Assembly (NCBI GenBank): GCA_036583965.1
Contig: JAZBQD010000015.1
Span: forward strand, 20,737,310 to 20,801,309
Origin: Prunella strophiata
Taxonomy: Eukaryota; Chordata; Aves; Passeriformes; Prunellidae
Direction: 5' to 3'
Length of the DNA: 64,000 nt
The notes under the pieces were generated by a model. That model saw nothing but the letters and a program-made list of their open reading frames with translations. It was not told the origin of the DNA and ran no database searches. Position 1 is the first letter of the stretch, and each line of letters begins with the position of its first letter. The translations under genes and the position numbers were made by a program. This document shows, piece by piece, positions 11,934 through 24,600 of this stretch.

Positions 11934-14569
11934 CATAGAGGGGAAACCTAAAAAGCTGTTGTGTATGCTGCTCTTCATTTCACACCACCATGGTTTTAAG
12001 CCATCTGCATTTTGATTGAGAGGTTTTAGTACCTAATGACCAAAAGTATTTTCCTCCTAAAGGTTCCTATGTGACTAGTTTGGGGGTTTTTTTTAATCTC
12101 CTCTCTTTCATCACCTTCCTGTTCCTATTTGCTATTGCACTTTCTTCCCTTTATGTGCCAGTATGCTTTGTTTGGACTTTGTCTGTGGTGCAGAAAAGAA
12201 GACTTCACTTTCTGTGACCTGACACCAGGCAGAAATTCAGCCAGGGCAAGAATAGAAGAGAGCTTGTAAACTCAGCAGAGGAGTCCTGAGTCTTTCCATT
12301 ATTAACAATTAAAGATGATTCCAAGATAAATTAGGTAATGGATTAACTAACTCATGAAAAGAGAACAAGGATAAACAAAGAGAAATATCCTGCTTTGCAA
12401 GAATTTAGATTATTAGGATTACATGCTGCCTGCATGTCTGGGAAAGGAAGAACAAACTTCCCTGTTTTCAGTGTTTAATTTAGTCAGTAGATAAGGTATG
12501 TGATGTGCGAGATTAATTCAACAGCAAAAGTTAAGTTTAAGCTTTGCAGGAGGTGGTTTTACTGGGGAATGGGTTAAGAAATAGAAGCGTCCTGTTTAGT
12601 CCTGCCCAGCAATGCTACAGCTTTTTCTTTAAAACAGTGAGCAGTGAAAATGGTTTCTTCCTACCTCCTACACCCTGTCCTAAGCAGCACAGTATCTTGG
12701 CTGGATCTAGACCAAGAACTGTTGATTGAGTAAAACATGAAGACAGTGACGTGGTTTTGTTTTCATTGTTCCTTTTTTCTGTTTTGTTTCTGAGGTGTGA
12801 AATATTGCTGGGGTTTTTTTAGGGCTATACAGTCATATCCTTTTTCTTATCTCAAACGTCATACAATATTACCTTTCTGTTTTAAGGATAACAAATAATT
12901 TGTAAGTAACAGTTGCAACCTAAATTATCTTTCACAATCTCTGGGGATCTTTTCACTGTATGCTTTTTAAAGCCACTTTATGGAAAATTACATATGCAGA
13001 ATTAATGTAAAAGCCACAATATTCTGCATTTGTGGGATGGATTCTCTTAAACTATCTGTAAGTTTGCTTTTGTTTCTCTCTGGTGGATAAAAATAATAAA
13101 AAAATATTGGTAATAAAGAATGTTTGATATGGTTGGTATTTCTTATGAAATGGTGAAAATGCACCTCTAAGTATGCAGATGAATAGTTTTATTGTGCTAA
13201 AAATCATTCAGTGAGAGAATAAATTAGAATCCTGAAAGGAAGGAGCTTCCAATTGGCAGTACAGTGAGCAGAAATGCAGCACTTCAGGGGAAGCCCTGGG
13301 TAAATTGATGCTTTTATCTGTAAAAATACAGTGTGGGTAGTGAAACTCTCTGTAAAATACAGTCCTTTTGAAGTTAGAACTATTTGCCTCTAAAGTTCAC
13401 CCCTGAAACAGGGTGCTTTGTACAGTGTTAGTATAGATTAGTACCTGGATATGGGTGATTTTGGAGTATTAGGTGTTGAAGTCTTGTTTTGGTGATCTGA
13501 TTTTCCTTCAGAAAAGTAGGGTTTATTAGATTTAACTTCATTATCACAAGTGTCAGGTAATGAAAACAGTTGACTGGAGTATGGCTTTGAGTATGTATTA
13601 TTGAAGTCACTATCTTCTTGCAGTAACTTTAACTTACCTCATGTTCATTCTGCAAAACAGTGCATTTTATAGGTGAAGAATGGCTCAGGTTTTCATTGTG
13701 TATAGAATGCAAGAACTCTGTCTCTTGTAAAGACAGGGAAAACAGCTTTAGGATGCTGGTAGTTTAACTGTTTCTCAGAAACCATGATGATGAGTGTACT
13801 AGAAATACTAGAAAGGGCAAGGTGTGCCTTGTGCAGCAATTACATGACTGGTTTGGCCAGGCTTTGAAATGTGAAGGATTGCACATGTAAATGAAAAGTC
13901 AAACAGATTCTGCCAGTGTATGCAATTAATTGTAATTTTAAGGTTTCAGGTAAAAGTCTCAAATGTTAAGAAAGGCCAGAATTAAAGTTGAAGAAGCAAC
14001 CATAGCTGGATTATCATTTGTGCCTACCTTTATTAAGTTACTGTTTTTAATTATACAGCTGTGGTTTTTTGGGTTTTCCCCCCCCTGCAGAAGCATTATT
14101 CAGAATACAGTTGTTGTCTCTACTGGGGCATCCCGTCTGCTTTGGGCAGAAATAAACCTAGTTGCTAGGGCAGATATTTCCATTGAACAGGAGATATAAT
14201 GCAAATAGAGCAAAAAAAGATTTTTATCTTGTCTGAGGTAGACATCTGAATCTTGGCTGTGTTTGGTGAGGGTAGGGATGTGTGTACACTATTGATATTG
14301 CAGGTATCTTTGAGCATATTTACTATGTAATATGCCCAAGAACTTAGTTTCATTTAGGCTATCTCAGGTCAGGCATCTGAGGTGGTAAATAAATTAATCC
14401 TTAATCATGTTCTAATATTGTATCTGTTAACAGGGATAATAACCATGCTACTTCAGTGGAATGAGTATAGTTTTGACTATTTCAGCAATATGAATCTAAC
14501 ATATTGGTGCTCTGCAATGACTTACAGGGGAAATCAATTTCTGCTATCAATGTAGCATTATGCAGTAGT

Positions 14570-14597
14570 TATTTATTTGTTTATTTATTTATTTTTA
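14570..14597. repeat. (TTTA)n microsatellite
   Basis: Short run of TTTA-type tetranucleotides (TTATTTATTTGTTTATTTATTT) followed by T and G runs, in intron 1. Confidence 0.75.
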
Positions 14598-17500
14598 TGG
14601 GGGGGCACAATGAGTAAGAATAAACAAAATCCTGACCAATGACCTGATAAGTGTGTACCAGGCAAATATATTATTGGGGGCAAAGGGATAAAAGCCATGC
14701 AGTTAAAACTGTTACAACCTACTTCAGCAATCATTTCCAAGTGCAACTTCATCAAGTAAAGAGAATTATTTCTAATGTAGTTTGTGTGTTGTTTTCTATC
14801 CATTAAAAACAAAAGTTGCAGTCATACCAGGAGGTTTGGAAGCTACTCACTAGGCGGACTGCTGCTGTTTGAGCTAGTAGTATCTAATAATACTGTGTCA
14901 TGCTCTATAGGGATTGACCTGAGACAGTATGGCCCATGTGCTTGTGTAGAGTGTTTTATGTCTGTCTTTGGACTGTTGAGGATGGGCAGTAGAGGAAGGC
15001 TTGCTTTGACAGTACAAGCTGCTTTTGCTGCTTTTTTTTTTTGTCACCAGCAATGTAACTTTTACTTTCTGCATCATTAACAGTGTGTTATGCAAATCCT
15101 GTTCATATTTAGCCCGTTAAGATTTTTGCTAGGATGACACCTTAGCTGATCTAAAATCATATCCCTTTCAATACCTAATCTGATGTCTTTGCTTTTTCTC
15201 TTCTGTGATTTGGAGATGCTTTCCCTCAGTTTCCTGTTCAGCTGCTCTGTAGAATCTTTCTTGCCTTTGTTGGCTTGTTTTGCTCTAGTGTTTGTGGTCA
15301 GCCAGTCCATTCTGTCTCTCATATGTAATCTCTTATTACTTGTGCTAAAGTTCACATATTACTTCCCCAAACAACAGCTGTTGGTTTCCTCACTCTGCAA
15401 TCCCCCTTTTTTTCTTATGTTTTTCTCTGTAGCATACTCTGATGGAGTTGCTGTTCAACCATCCAGTTTCAGTGCAGGTTTCTGCCTTTCTGGCAGCCAC
15501 TACTTCAACTCTTGTTAAAATTGCAACACAGTTTAGGTTGAAATCCCACCCTCTCCACATTGGGTTGAAGTTTCTTCTACATTGCTGCCACTTACTAGTT
15601 GGATGTTGGAAAGGGTAAGCCAGCTTCCTACCTTTATTTTCTGGTACTTTGATCAAGGAATATTGTTCACCTGGAAGTGAAAGGAAAATTCTATTCATTT
15701 CCAGGCTGGATCAAGTTTAATAGAGATATTAGCAGATAAAATATATGTTCTTTGCTGAAGACTGGGTATTTTTTTCTCAGATTCCCAAAAACTTGTAAGC
15801 ATGGATATAGTCACATTGCTGCAAGGGTGATAAAATGCACAGTCCAAGTTATACAGGCTGGAATTCAAATTCCAGCTTCAAAGTGTGCTACTGTTGAACA
15901 TTTCCAGAGAAAATACTACAAGTTTTTGATTTATTTTCTCTTCCAGGATAATTTTCTCCATTGGATTGTTGTGGTTTTTTGAGCTGTGATGTTTTTTTGT
16001 TACTTTCCTAAGTACTTGGGTTGAAATAAGAGTTCTAAAGATTCTAGTGTATAACTTTTGGCCCAGTTTGCTTGAGAAGATTCTAAGCAGGTTGGAAAAT
16101 AGGATGTTAGAGTGGGAAGTGTTAGGCAGTCATAATAATAACTAGCCTTTCCTTTAACAAGAAAATACTCTCTTTTGAAGTAAATTACTTGCTAAACTCT
16201 AAAAACTAGGTGAGTCACAGTGCATTTAACTTACTACTTTATTTTCTGTTTTCAATACCATGGTTATATTTTTCCAGTTGGACTTAATCTGACTGTGTGC
16301 TTGCATTCTCCTCCCCCATAACATCTGCTGTTTAACCATGAGGTGCTGTATCCATCCTTGCTTTACAAGCCTGCTGCTGCTTTTCGTAGGGCTGCTGTCC
16401 TCTTCTGTGTGCTGCTGGTATCCAGCACCTCTGGAATGAGTTCTGGTAAATGATTGCCTTCTGGGAGTTAGTGTACAAGCTAGTTTGGAAACTTGGCTGC
16501 TAGCAGAAGGACATTGTTAATTTAGCAAATAGCTACAGTGATTTTAAATGTTAATACTCGTTACCACCTTCTATTTATTAATGCCCTTCTCTTGGAATTT
16601 ACTAACCTACAGCCATTCATATAATGCAGTGAGTGTCCCTGCTCCTATTCAGATCCAAAGATTGAGCTTAAACCTCTGTTACAGGCAGTTTAAACCAAAT
16701 GCCTGACCTCACTCTGAAGAGTGAAGGGTGGTCCTGTTCTGAATTTGTGCTTCAGGGTGGGTTAACCTACAACAAGAGACAGCATGGGCCACTGCTTGTG
16801 TTAATTTAACCCTCTTAAGCTAATTCAGTGGAGGCTGCTTCTGTAGGATCTGAAAATATGCAGTGAAGCTTACTGAGCATGAAGTTCCTCTATACCAGAG
16901 TCTCTTGCTCTCTATATTGGAAAAGTTGTATTCTCTTTAGTATTTAAATGTTTTAATATTTTAAAATGCATCCATATCTACCTATCTACCTATGTTCATG
17001 TCAATCTGCTGTGTCTCTGTCCACACTGAGTTGCTTTGTGCATTGCTGGAAGAAATTATGTTAAAATACAAAAAACTTGCAAGCTGCCTAATTGCTTATT
17101 AATATAATATTGTAAATGTTTTTTTTTTTTTCTGCTGAAATACATTTCTTAAAGCTGTGTATAGCTTAATTAGTCTTAAACAAGTCCAGATGTTACTGTA
17201 ACTTCAGTGATAACTGATTTATAAAACAAGAAGCATGTTTGAACTAAAACTGAGGGCACATTGAAAACAAGTGATGTAGTATCTCATGGAATTATGCAAC
17301 CTAGCTTAAAGGGGGATTTTGTGGTGTTTGTTTGTTTGAACTATCATGTCCCTAGGTATTTTACTACATTATTTTGGTGATGCTGAGGATTTTCTTCATA
17401 TATTTACAGCTTGAAGTGACATTGGTGTTTTCTTGTCACTGTGATCATTTTATTTTGTGCTTAGGGCCACACAGCATGCATGGCTTGCTAGTACTGTGAA

Positions 17501-17994
17501 ATAAAACCCTGTGGTTGCTTTTTTTTTAAAGAAAGTAGCAAGATAAATATTAAATTATATGTTCTAGCAGGTAACATGAGGAAATGCTTGAAAGATCTCC
17601 TGAGCTGACATAAAGTTTGTTTTTCAGAAGTTTAAATAGCTTTTCAATGTAATTACACACCTGCTTCCTCTAATGTATTTGTGTAACGTTTTTCTTTGGA
17701 ACTGTAGGAGGAAATAAATGGTTTCAAGTAAACAGTGAAGCTCCTGACTTCAAAGTACTTCTTTCAAAAGTGAAACAACTTTCCTTTCTTAAATAAATAA
17801 AAACCAAACATACCTTCCCATCTTACACTTTTTTACTTGTATGTATAAATCTGAAGGGATTTTCATCTTGAGTCTTTCATAGCAAAAGAACTATTACTGT
17901 CAAGCACCTCAAATTAGATTATATTAGGGACATGGTTTAGTGGTGAACTCAGTAGTGTTAGGTTAACAATTGGACTCAGTGATTTTGGGTGTAT

Positions 17995-18056
17995 TTTCCA
18001 ACATAACTGATTCTGTGAATTTGTGTTTCCAACATAACTGATTTTGTGAATTTGTG
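17995..18056. repeat. Two-copy tandem duplication, 31-bp unit
   Basis: The unit at 17995-18025 (beginning TTTCCAACATAACTGATT) is repeated directly at 18026-18056 with a single C/T difference. The copies abut head to tail with no spacer. Confidence 0.9.
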
Positions 18057-18183
18057 GAAAAGGTTTAGTGGACTTACTCTAATTTTTCTTATCTTTATTA
18101 TAGTAGTGTAAAAAGAAAAGTTTTCCATGGAGATGAGCTCCCTGCTTGAAACAGATAGTGGTTTTTGTTTTGTTTTTGGTTTG

Positions 18184-18204
18184 TTTTTTTTTTTTTTTTT
18201 TTTT
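18184..18204. repeat. Poly(T) tract
   Basis: About 21 consecutive T residues in intron 1. It could be the reverse complement of a poly(A) tail of a decayed retroposon, but no recognisable element body adjoins it. Confidence 0.8.
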
Positions 18205-21200
18205 AGTGGTACTGCAGGGCAGTGTCTTTTCTTCTTCAGTGACTCCTTACCTAGAGTATCCCAAAAACAGACTAGATAGCATCTATCTCATGCTTTGCTT
18301 AACTAGGATATTACTTAAGGAATATAATTAAAATAGAATAGTTTTTACTGGCAAAGGTTGCTTAATTGGGATGTCTGCAGGTAGTTGATTTTCAAATGCA
18401 TACAAATATGCAAAATTATTGGGTGCCCTTTTGTTTTTGTTTTTCTTGCTACAGCTACAGTATTGAATGCTCCTGAAATTGCCATGTTGAGGTTTCACTG
18501 CCAGTTCATTTCTTCTGCAGATCTGACCTGTGAGGATTGCTTCCCCATATTCTCCTGGGTTGCCATGTGTTTAATATTCTTGCTGTGCCTGTATAAATGT
18601 GTGGTTAGCATTTTAAAAGACATGATGCTTTTTGTTTGCTTTGGTCTGCTACCGAAACTTTTTATTAAAGTTTTCTCCTTTTATATTACTCTCTGTAGTG
18701 AAGTGCTTTCAGCAATCTCTTGGAAATAATGTAATTTCCAAGATTTTTACTAGTTCAGCTCTATTTCATGGCAGCTTTTTGGTAGCTTTGGAGAAATATT
18801 TATCAAGTCCATGATTGGTGAAATATTTTATTCCTGTTGACAAAACCAGAGCAGGTGTGAACTACATACAAATACAAGGAGTATGTTTATAAACTTAATG
18901 TTCTCCCTGGCTCAGTAATTAGGCTGACTTCCTCTCAACTTTATTCAGGGCATAATACTAAATGTTTGTATCAAAATTGTGAAATTATTTGGCATAAGAA
19001 ATCTCTGTCACAGCTAGATGAGATTGTACTGTGATTCATTAGAATAAAGCTACTTTAATTCTTTTTTAAGGAAGCTTTTCTTCACAAGCTTGTTCATTGG
19101 TTAGAATCAGTTACATTATAATATAGTATATTGCTTTCCATCATGTATTTGGTATTTTGAAAAATATTAAAAATAAAAACCATTTGTTGGAAAACTGAGA
19201 TACTAATGCGCATTTACATAGCCATAAAATTTTAACTTCAAGGTTATCTGTGTGGTTTAACACTTCTGACTAGCTTGTTCCTCAGCAAAAAATGTAGGCT
19301 AATACTCTTTTTAAAAGGCAGACTTTGAGTTATTAGAACATCTGAAATCCAAGTCATCAGTTTAAAAATTCTCCTCCTTACCAGTTGTAATTGCAGACTA
19401 TTCTATAGCTAATTATTATATTTCTGAGGCATTTAAAATAATGAGGAAAAATAAGAATTGGAATAAAAATAATTGTTTTGAATAACTGGATTGGTGTTAC
19501 AGTATTAGATTTCTTAAAAATTCAATTAATTTGATAAAATGTGTGGACTGTTATAGATGTTATATGTAATGAGAAGGGAATATGGAAATAGGAGGGAGTA
19601 ATTTCACCCTGTTCTGTAGAGGAAAACCAAAGAAAGTTTAGTGATATGCAGAGGATCAGAGTGCTCCTGCTATATTTCTTTTCTTTGGTAGCTGATACAG
19701 TGATTGACAGGAGTTCAAATTTCCCCTCCACTTTTAAAATGAAACCAGTCTGAATCCAAGTTCTTTTCTCAGCCCGGACTGGGTAAGGACATAAATTATC
19801 TGTTGGTTTGGAGAGACAAGTTTGTTTCTGACCTCTCTGGGTGGCTGGTGAAAACTTGGCAGCCTGGGATTAAATCAGTGTCAGCTGAAAGACATCCAGC
19901 ATGCTCCAGGGCGATTCTATCCCACCTTTAATAATGCTTCATAAATGAGAAAAAAATGGGCTGTCAATTTGCCATTAAATTTACTATTAAGACAAAAACT
20001 GTGCTTGCTCAAGATTCAATTTTGTTAATTTCCTTCCCCCATAGATTAGTTTGGACTGAGGGGCAGGGAGAATATTTTGGTGCAAAGTTGAAATTCTAGT
20101 GAGTAGTCTGGTCTCTAGTTGGGCTTATAGCCTGGTTCTGTTGTTACTTTGTGTATGCAGTGTGACATCATTAATCAAAATAATCTGGCTTTTGACTGCC
20201 ATTTAATTTTTTTGTGGAAAGGGTTTCTTTTGAATAGCTGGTTTCTCTATTTTGTTTTTTTTTAAACATGTTATTTTTCACTCCTCTTAAATAACAGACG
20301 GGACAGACCAGAAGAAATGATGCTCAAAGATGCCAGGAGTTTGCACTTGCATGGGAAAGTGATTTCAGAGCTTGTTGGTGTCATTGTAGGTTACTTCTCA
20401 CAGTTCATTGAAGGAACCCCTAGTGAAATGTAAATGCATTATCCACGATGTGTCTGTAAAATGAAGGCCTGGAGTTGTTGGAAATAAAGCCTCTTGTGTA
20501 GCAAAGCTGGAAAGAAAATGAAGGGTTCACTGTAAATTGGCATTGATGCTTTGTTTGGCAGCCCTCCCATCTTTCTTATCTTGGCTGGTGTTCCATCAGT
20601 CAGTGAACTTGGATATGGATCATGATGCATCAGAAAGACACCTGTGATATGACATAATATAAAGAAAAAGAGGACCCAAATCTGTTTTCCTTTTCTGAGC
20701 AAGCCATAGTTACTCTACTGTCTGTTAAAACTGTGATTTTTAGATCAATTTGTCTGTTGAAGTTCCCATCACTTTAAAAAATAATGAATCTTATGTAAGA
20801 TCAAAAAAATTCATGGTGTTTCTTTTCAAGATTTATTATTTCAGCCTGATTCATTTCCTGGTTTTCTGCTAACCACTGACAAAAGGAGAAACAAGTATTC
20901 TCCAACTGTTTGTAAATCTAGAAAGTATGTAATTCACTGTATTACAGGTGTCTGTGTGTGGATGCAAATGATGCAGAGATTTATGCAGTACTTCCCTCTG
21001 TCAGCCTCTGGTCATGTACTTGCTTCCCTGGCTAATACTGCTGTTCCAAGGCTTCTTTCTAGGTGGAAATGCAGTTCTGATATGAGAAAGATGAGGATAA
21101 GTTAGGACTTCTGTCCTCATATTATAGTGTGAGAACAAGAATATATTCAGTTGGATTAGTAGCAAATGAAATACTCATTTTTGAAGGAGCAGTTTTTTGA

Positions 21201-21585
21201 GCTGTGTTTCATTAGGCTGTTGAGCTCATTGCTATAGATTTTCTTGGGTATTCACAGTGCTGAGAGAGAGATTTGGTATTTATATGGATGGCAGTATAGA
21301 AGGTACTGGAACATACTGGCTGGGAGATGAAAGTACTTTTTGACTCTGAAACCACTCTGACAAGTTAAAAGTTCGTGTTTAAGGCCTGGGACCAATAGAA
21401 AATTTGTTGCACCTGTCATTTGCACAGTGGAGTCTTACATAGGCTGCAGACAGGACCCTGAACTCATAAAATCCTCATAAAAATTGGGAGCGACTTGTTA
21501 ATTCTGGTGAACTTGCAGGCTAGTTGGGAATGCTGATTTATTTAAATAACAGCATGTGTTTTCTCATGGCTACTGATAGCTTGAA

Positions 21586-21615
21586 ATGTATTAAAATGGT
21601 AACATTTTAATACAT
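21586..21615. repeat. Perfect 13-bp inverted repeat with GTAA loop
   Basis: ATGTATTAAAATG (21586-21598) is followed by GTAA and by its exact reverse complement CATTTTAATACAT (21603-21615). The stem is AT-rich. It could form a hairpin or cruciform. Confidence 0.9.
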
Positions 21616-21640
21616 GCTTGTATGACACATATTTGAGTAA

Positions 21641-21675
21641 AATATAGATTGGCCTTTAAAAATATAGATTGGCCT
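21641..21675. repeat. Short tandem duplication, 20-bp period
   Basis: AATATAGATTGGCCT occurs at 21641-21655 and again at 21661-21675, separated by TTAAA. It lies 26 bases after the inverted repeat that ends at 21615. Confidence 0.85.
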
Positions 21676-24600
21676 CTTCCTATTGAAAGAACGTGTCTTA
21701 GACAAAAACTACATCCACTTGCTTTCAATCAAGTGCCTGAGCACTTCCAACAGGGTTTTTTTTAGCATGATGTAGTTTATTCTGTAATTTGCAAATTTAT
21801 GAATTAGTAGACAGTTGGAAGTTTGCAGTTTCTTTTACAAAACATAATCAAATTAAGTAAATGCTTAGATAGCTTTTTTAAAATAAAATTGGGGATTACA
21901 GTAGTATATTATTGAAATCCTTTTAGAACTTACATTTCTGAATTAGTCTGAGTAATAGTATAGCTGGCTTGGCATTTTACATACTTATTTCTTGGTTAGG
22001 GAAGATTGCCTCACTTTGGAGGAACAAATCAAGGCCTTCAAGCTTTTAAAGGTATCAACACTTTCCTGTTATAACTTACAGAGTCAATACATTAAATTCT
22101 TTGAAATTGTTCTTGTCCATTTTTTATCAAGTGTTTGTCTTTCCTTCTAGATACATATGTCTTTCCTTCAAGGATGAGAAAGGTGTACTGTTGAATGGCA
22201 TTAAATACCTCCAGGCTGCCATTACAGACCATTTATTTTGCCAAGCAAAGGAAAATGTAAAGGGTCTTTCTCCAGTGATGTCAGTCCTGTGGAGGATATT
22301 GTACTGTAAAATGAGCAGGAGATAAAAGGAAGAAACAGTTGTTTGTTCTGACACAGTCTGTGGATATTTGGGACAGATGATGGAGTTATGTATGAAGGAG
22401 CAAAAAACATGGTTTGTTTCTGTTCCAAATGGTGGTGGGATTTTTAAATGTTTTTGAGGACAGCCCATGGTGATGAGTGGACTGGTGTGCTACATATATT
22501 AGAGTACCAGCAAGTGAGAACAGGTTGTGGAGTTACTGTGGCTTAATACTTAGCAGCTCAGGCAGAGGAGGCTGATCATTGCTGCCATCCCGGTCTGGCT
22601 GTGAGGTAAGACATGTTCTCTGCCTATCATCAGCTTTTCTGTGCATTGTCTCTGTAAGAGTTTGGCAAGTCACATTATCTGGCTGCTTCAAACATCTGTA
22701 AAATGAGTGATGGCTCCTTTCTCTTCATGCTTTGTTCTTAGAATTTATATTAGAGATGAAAAAAATGCACTTACACATGTGTTAAGTGTATGATAGAAGG
22801 GAAATATTCTTGGTAGGTATTCATTTGGACTGGGGCTGCTACATCAAGTAAACATCAAAGAATTCCTCTTTTTAGGAGTTTGTTAGAAGCACCAAGTATT
22901 TTGTACACAATACTTAGAACCTGACAGTATCTTATATAAGTAAGATTAATACTTCACATTACAAAACCAGGCATTCAGGTTTTTGGTTATATTTCATTCA
23001 AAATGTAGTGGGTTGAAAGCAAAAAAAACCAAAAAACCCACCAAATACTGTTTCTGAGAATCCAGAGGAAAGGCTTTCTTAATGTTTAAAAATGCAGTGC
23101 AACTGCTCTGAGAATGTTATATGTCTGTGTTTTGGATCAGAGGTTGGGGATTTTTTTTCATTTTCTTTTGCTTTTATTTTTTTAGAGAAGCCTTGCTCCA
23201 TATTTATTTTATCTCTGTGAAAACCTGCAAGGAATAGCAAATATTTAGAAAGTGGTTTTGAGCATTTTCTTTAAAGACTGTTTGTTTTGAACACTTCACA
23301 TACAGCCACACTTTTTCAGCCATTACAGCAAGTGGTGAGGTACTTAAATTTTGTATTCCCAGCTGCTGGGCATCAAGTCAATGATGAGAGACCCAAGTGA
23401 GAAGAGGGAATGCTTCCTTCTGCTCTTGACTGTGTCAGGATGAGAGGCTTGAGACAAAGTGTCTACCTTCAGTTCAGAGGAGGTAGAGGAAAATGTGATG
23501 GGTTGAGGCAACAGAAGAGGTAGAAGGAAAAGGGATAAGTGAGGAAGAGTAGGAAGAAAAGGTTGCATGAAGGAACTGAGGGCGATGTAGACTGAGAAGG
23601 GTTTTAAACCAAATCTCCCTTTTTATGACAGCTGTCCCTATTTCACATTTTTGTTCTCAAACTAGAGCACCTGCTAAAGAAAATTATAAAAGGAAAGAAG
23701 AGACTGTTTACAGATCCTTAAGCCCTGCTGATTATTGACCAACATCTGGGGAGGATGGATGGAAAGGTTTAAATGAAGCTTTGACATGCACAGCCCTCTC
23801 AGCCACCACCTGTGTCTGCTGTTGCAGGAGCATGGATTTATTTCACAGGGTTCCTCCTTTGAGATGTATTCCACAACCCCTCATTCAAAACATGCTGTAG
23901 CAGACTGTGGTGTCCTTGAGAGAAGGCATTCTTCCAGGTTTGTTGTGCTCTTTAGAAACCCATTGGCCAGTGTTAATCAAATCTGTCATGGGGATAGAAG
24001 TTTCAAAGAGAAACTAATTCTAGTTAATGCTAGCTAAGTCTTGTCACTTGGTGTCTGAAAATTATTAAATTGTAGAAAATAAGTGTAAATGAACATTCTC
24101 ATGCCCTGGCAACAGAAAAAAATACTACTGGCATTTAAATCATTAAACAACAGCCATGTTATTTGCAGTGTGCTGGGATATAAACTTAAGATAGGGAATG
24201 CTAGAACTAGGAGTCTGTGGCACCTCATTTGTAGAGTGTTTGTAGTGTTGGGCAAGGCCCTTACAGAATAGTTAGGTGTTTTCCTGTATGCCCATCTTCA
24301 GACTTTCAGGTGCTGATCAGCAGGTCAGTGCTGTCAGTGCTCAGTCTAAATTTTGGACCTATACAGTCCTATATTGGTGCAAAACAGCCTTGGAACTTTG
24401 GCAGCCCGCAATATCAGAATCTCATTTCAGGTGACAGCACTAGCTTTGGTGTTTGTTTCCCATTCTGCAAATTTGGAAAATAATCTTCCATTGCAGAATT
24501 TCTAGTGAAGGTTTCACAGGACTGCTTTGAAGATTGATTTGCTGATGATTTTGAAGCCTTTAGTCTGGTAAAAATATCTTAAGGATTTGTGTGGTATTTG

